A stretch of DNA of 6,479 nt, from assembly GCA_005888425.1 (NCBI GenBank), contig VAZF01000575.1, positions 1-6,479 of the forward strand, written 5' to 3'. Under the pieces are notes generated by a model, which saw only the letters and a list, made by a program, of their open reading frames with translations, did no database searches and was not told the DNA's origin. This document shows, piece by piece, positions 6,121 through 6,479 of this stretch. This DNA comes from Alphaproteobacteria bacterium. GTDB lineage: Bacteria > Pseudomonadota > Alphaproteobacteria > ATCC43930 > CGMCC-115725. The position numbers and the translations under genes were made by a program. Each line of letters starts with the position of its first letter. The first letter of the stretch is position 1.

Positions 6121-6479
6121 ATGCCGAATGTTCCTGCGCGATCCCGCGGCTTTGCGCTGCTGATCGTGTTGTGGATGCTGGTGCTGATCGCCTTTGTGGT
6201 CGCGCAGATGACAGCGGCAGGCCGCACCGAAAGCCGTATTGCCGGCAATCTTGCGGCGAATTCGAGATCGCAAGCGGCCGCCGACGGAGCCATTTACGAG
6301 GCGATCTTTCATGTTTCGGATGCGCGGCCGGAGCAGCATTGGCAAGTGGATGGCAGTGAACACGCGGTGCAAATTGGCCAGAGCCGGATCACGCTGCGGC
6401 TCGAAGACGAAGCCGGACGGATCAATCCCAACCTTGCCTCGGGATCGCTGCTGGAGGGCTTATTGCGGGCGGTTGGCAG
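6121..6479 (+). CDS. gspK: Type II secretion minor pseudopilin GspK (3' end cut by window edge)
   Basis: GspK caps the T2SS pseudopilus tip together with GspI and GspJ. The visible 119 codons begin at ATG 6121. A short basic leader ends in the prepilin peptidase site RG/FALLIVLW, with cleavage expected after Gly10. The hydrophobic helix is about 11-30. Position +5 of the mature protein is Ile; GspK proteins are known to lack the Glu5 found in other pseudopilins, so this separates it from G, H, I and J. The segment DEAGRINPN (96-104) fits the family motif at the start of the GspK globular region. It follows gspD by 3 bases with no clear ribosome site, so reinitiation is likely. Family members are about 300 residues, so well over half is probably beyond the right edge. 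Confidence 0.93.
   Translation, partial: MPNVPARSRGFALLIVLWMLVLIAFVVAQMTAAGRTESRIAGNLAANSRSQAAADGAIYEAIFHVSDARPEQHWQVDGSEHAVQIGQSRITLRLEDEAGRINPNLASGSLLEGLLRAVG

Overview
The window looks like a piece of a high-GC alphaproteobacterial chromosome, probably Hyphomicrobiales (Rhizobiales). This rests on GC-heavy codon use, a CnoX/YbbN-type thioredoxin that keeps WCGPC, a stand-alone ProX next to it, and the style of the type II secretion (T2SS) proteins. The placement is from protein character only; no database search was made.

Left part (1-1260, minus strand): a housekeeping pair. ProX, a stand-alone editing deacylase acting on mischarged tRNA-Pro, lies upstream of a thioredoxin-TPR co-chaperone that runs off the left edge. 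The proX reading frame is broken near codon 22 by one extra base.

Middle (1261-1647): no protein gene. It holds a tRNA-like promoter and the 5' half of a tRNA-Gly(GCC), which stops exactly at the end of the anticodon loop. Unrelated DNA follows. This looks like the scar of a recombination or integration event inside the tRNA gene, and it marks the border between the housekeeping DNA and the secretion genes.

Right part (1648-6479, plus strand): a tightly packed T2SS operon in the order gspL - gspM - gspC/N-like - gspD - gspK (cut by the right edge). Adjacent genes overlap or are separated by 3 bases. GspL and GspM form the inner-membrane platform. The C/N-like protein should link that platform to the secretin. 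GspD is the outer-membrane secretin and carries its own lipoprotein signal. GspK is the minor pseudopilin at the pilus tip. The ATPase (E), platform protein (F), pseudopilins G-J and prepilin peptidase (O) are not in view.

The points most worth a second look are the tRNA half at the island border, the gspM start (a strong Shine-Dalgarno placed for an ATA codon), the proX frameshift, and the unusual L-M-N-D-K gene order. I found no evidence for a wholly new system; the secretion genes belong to recognisable families.
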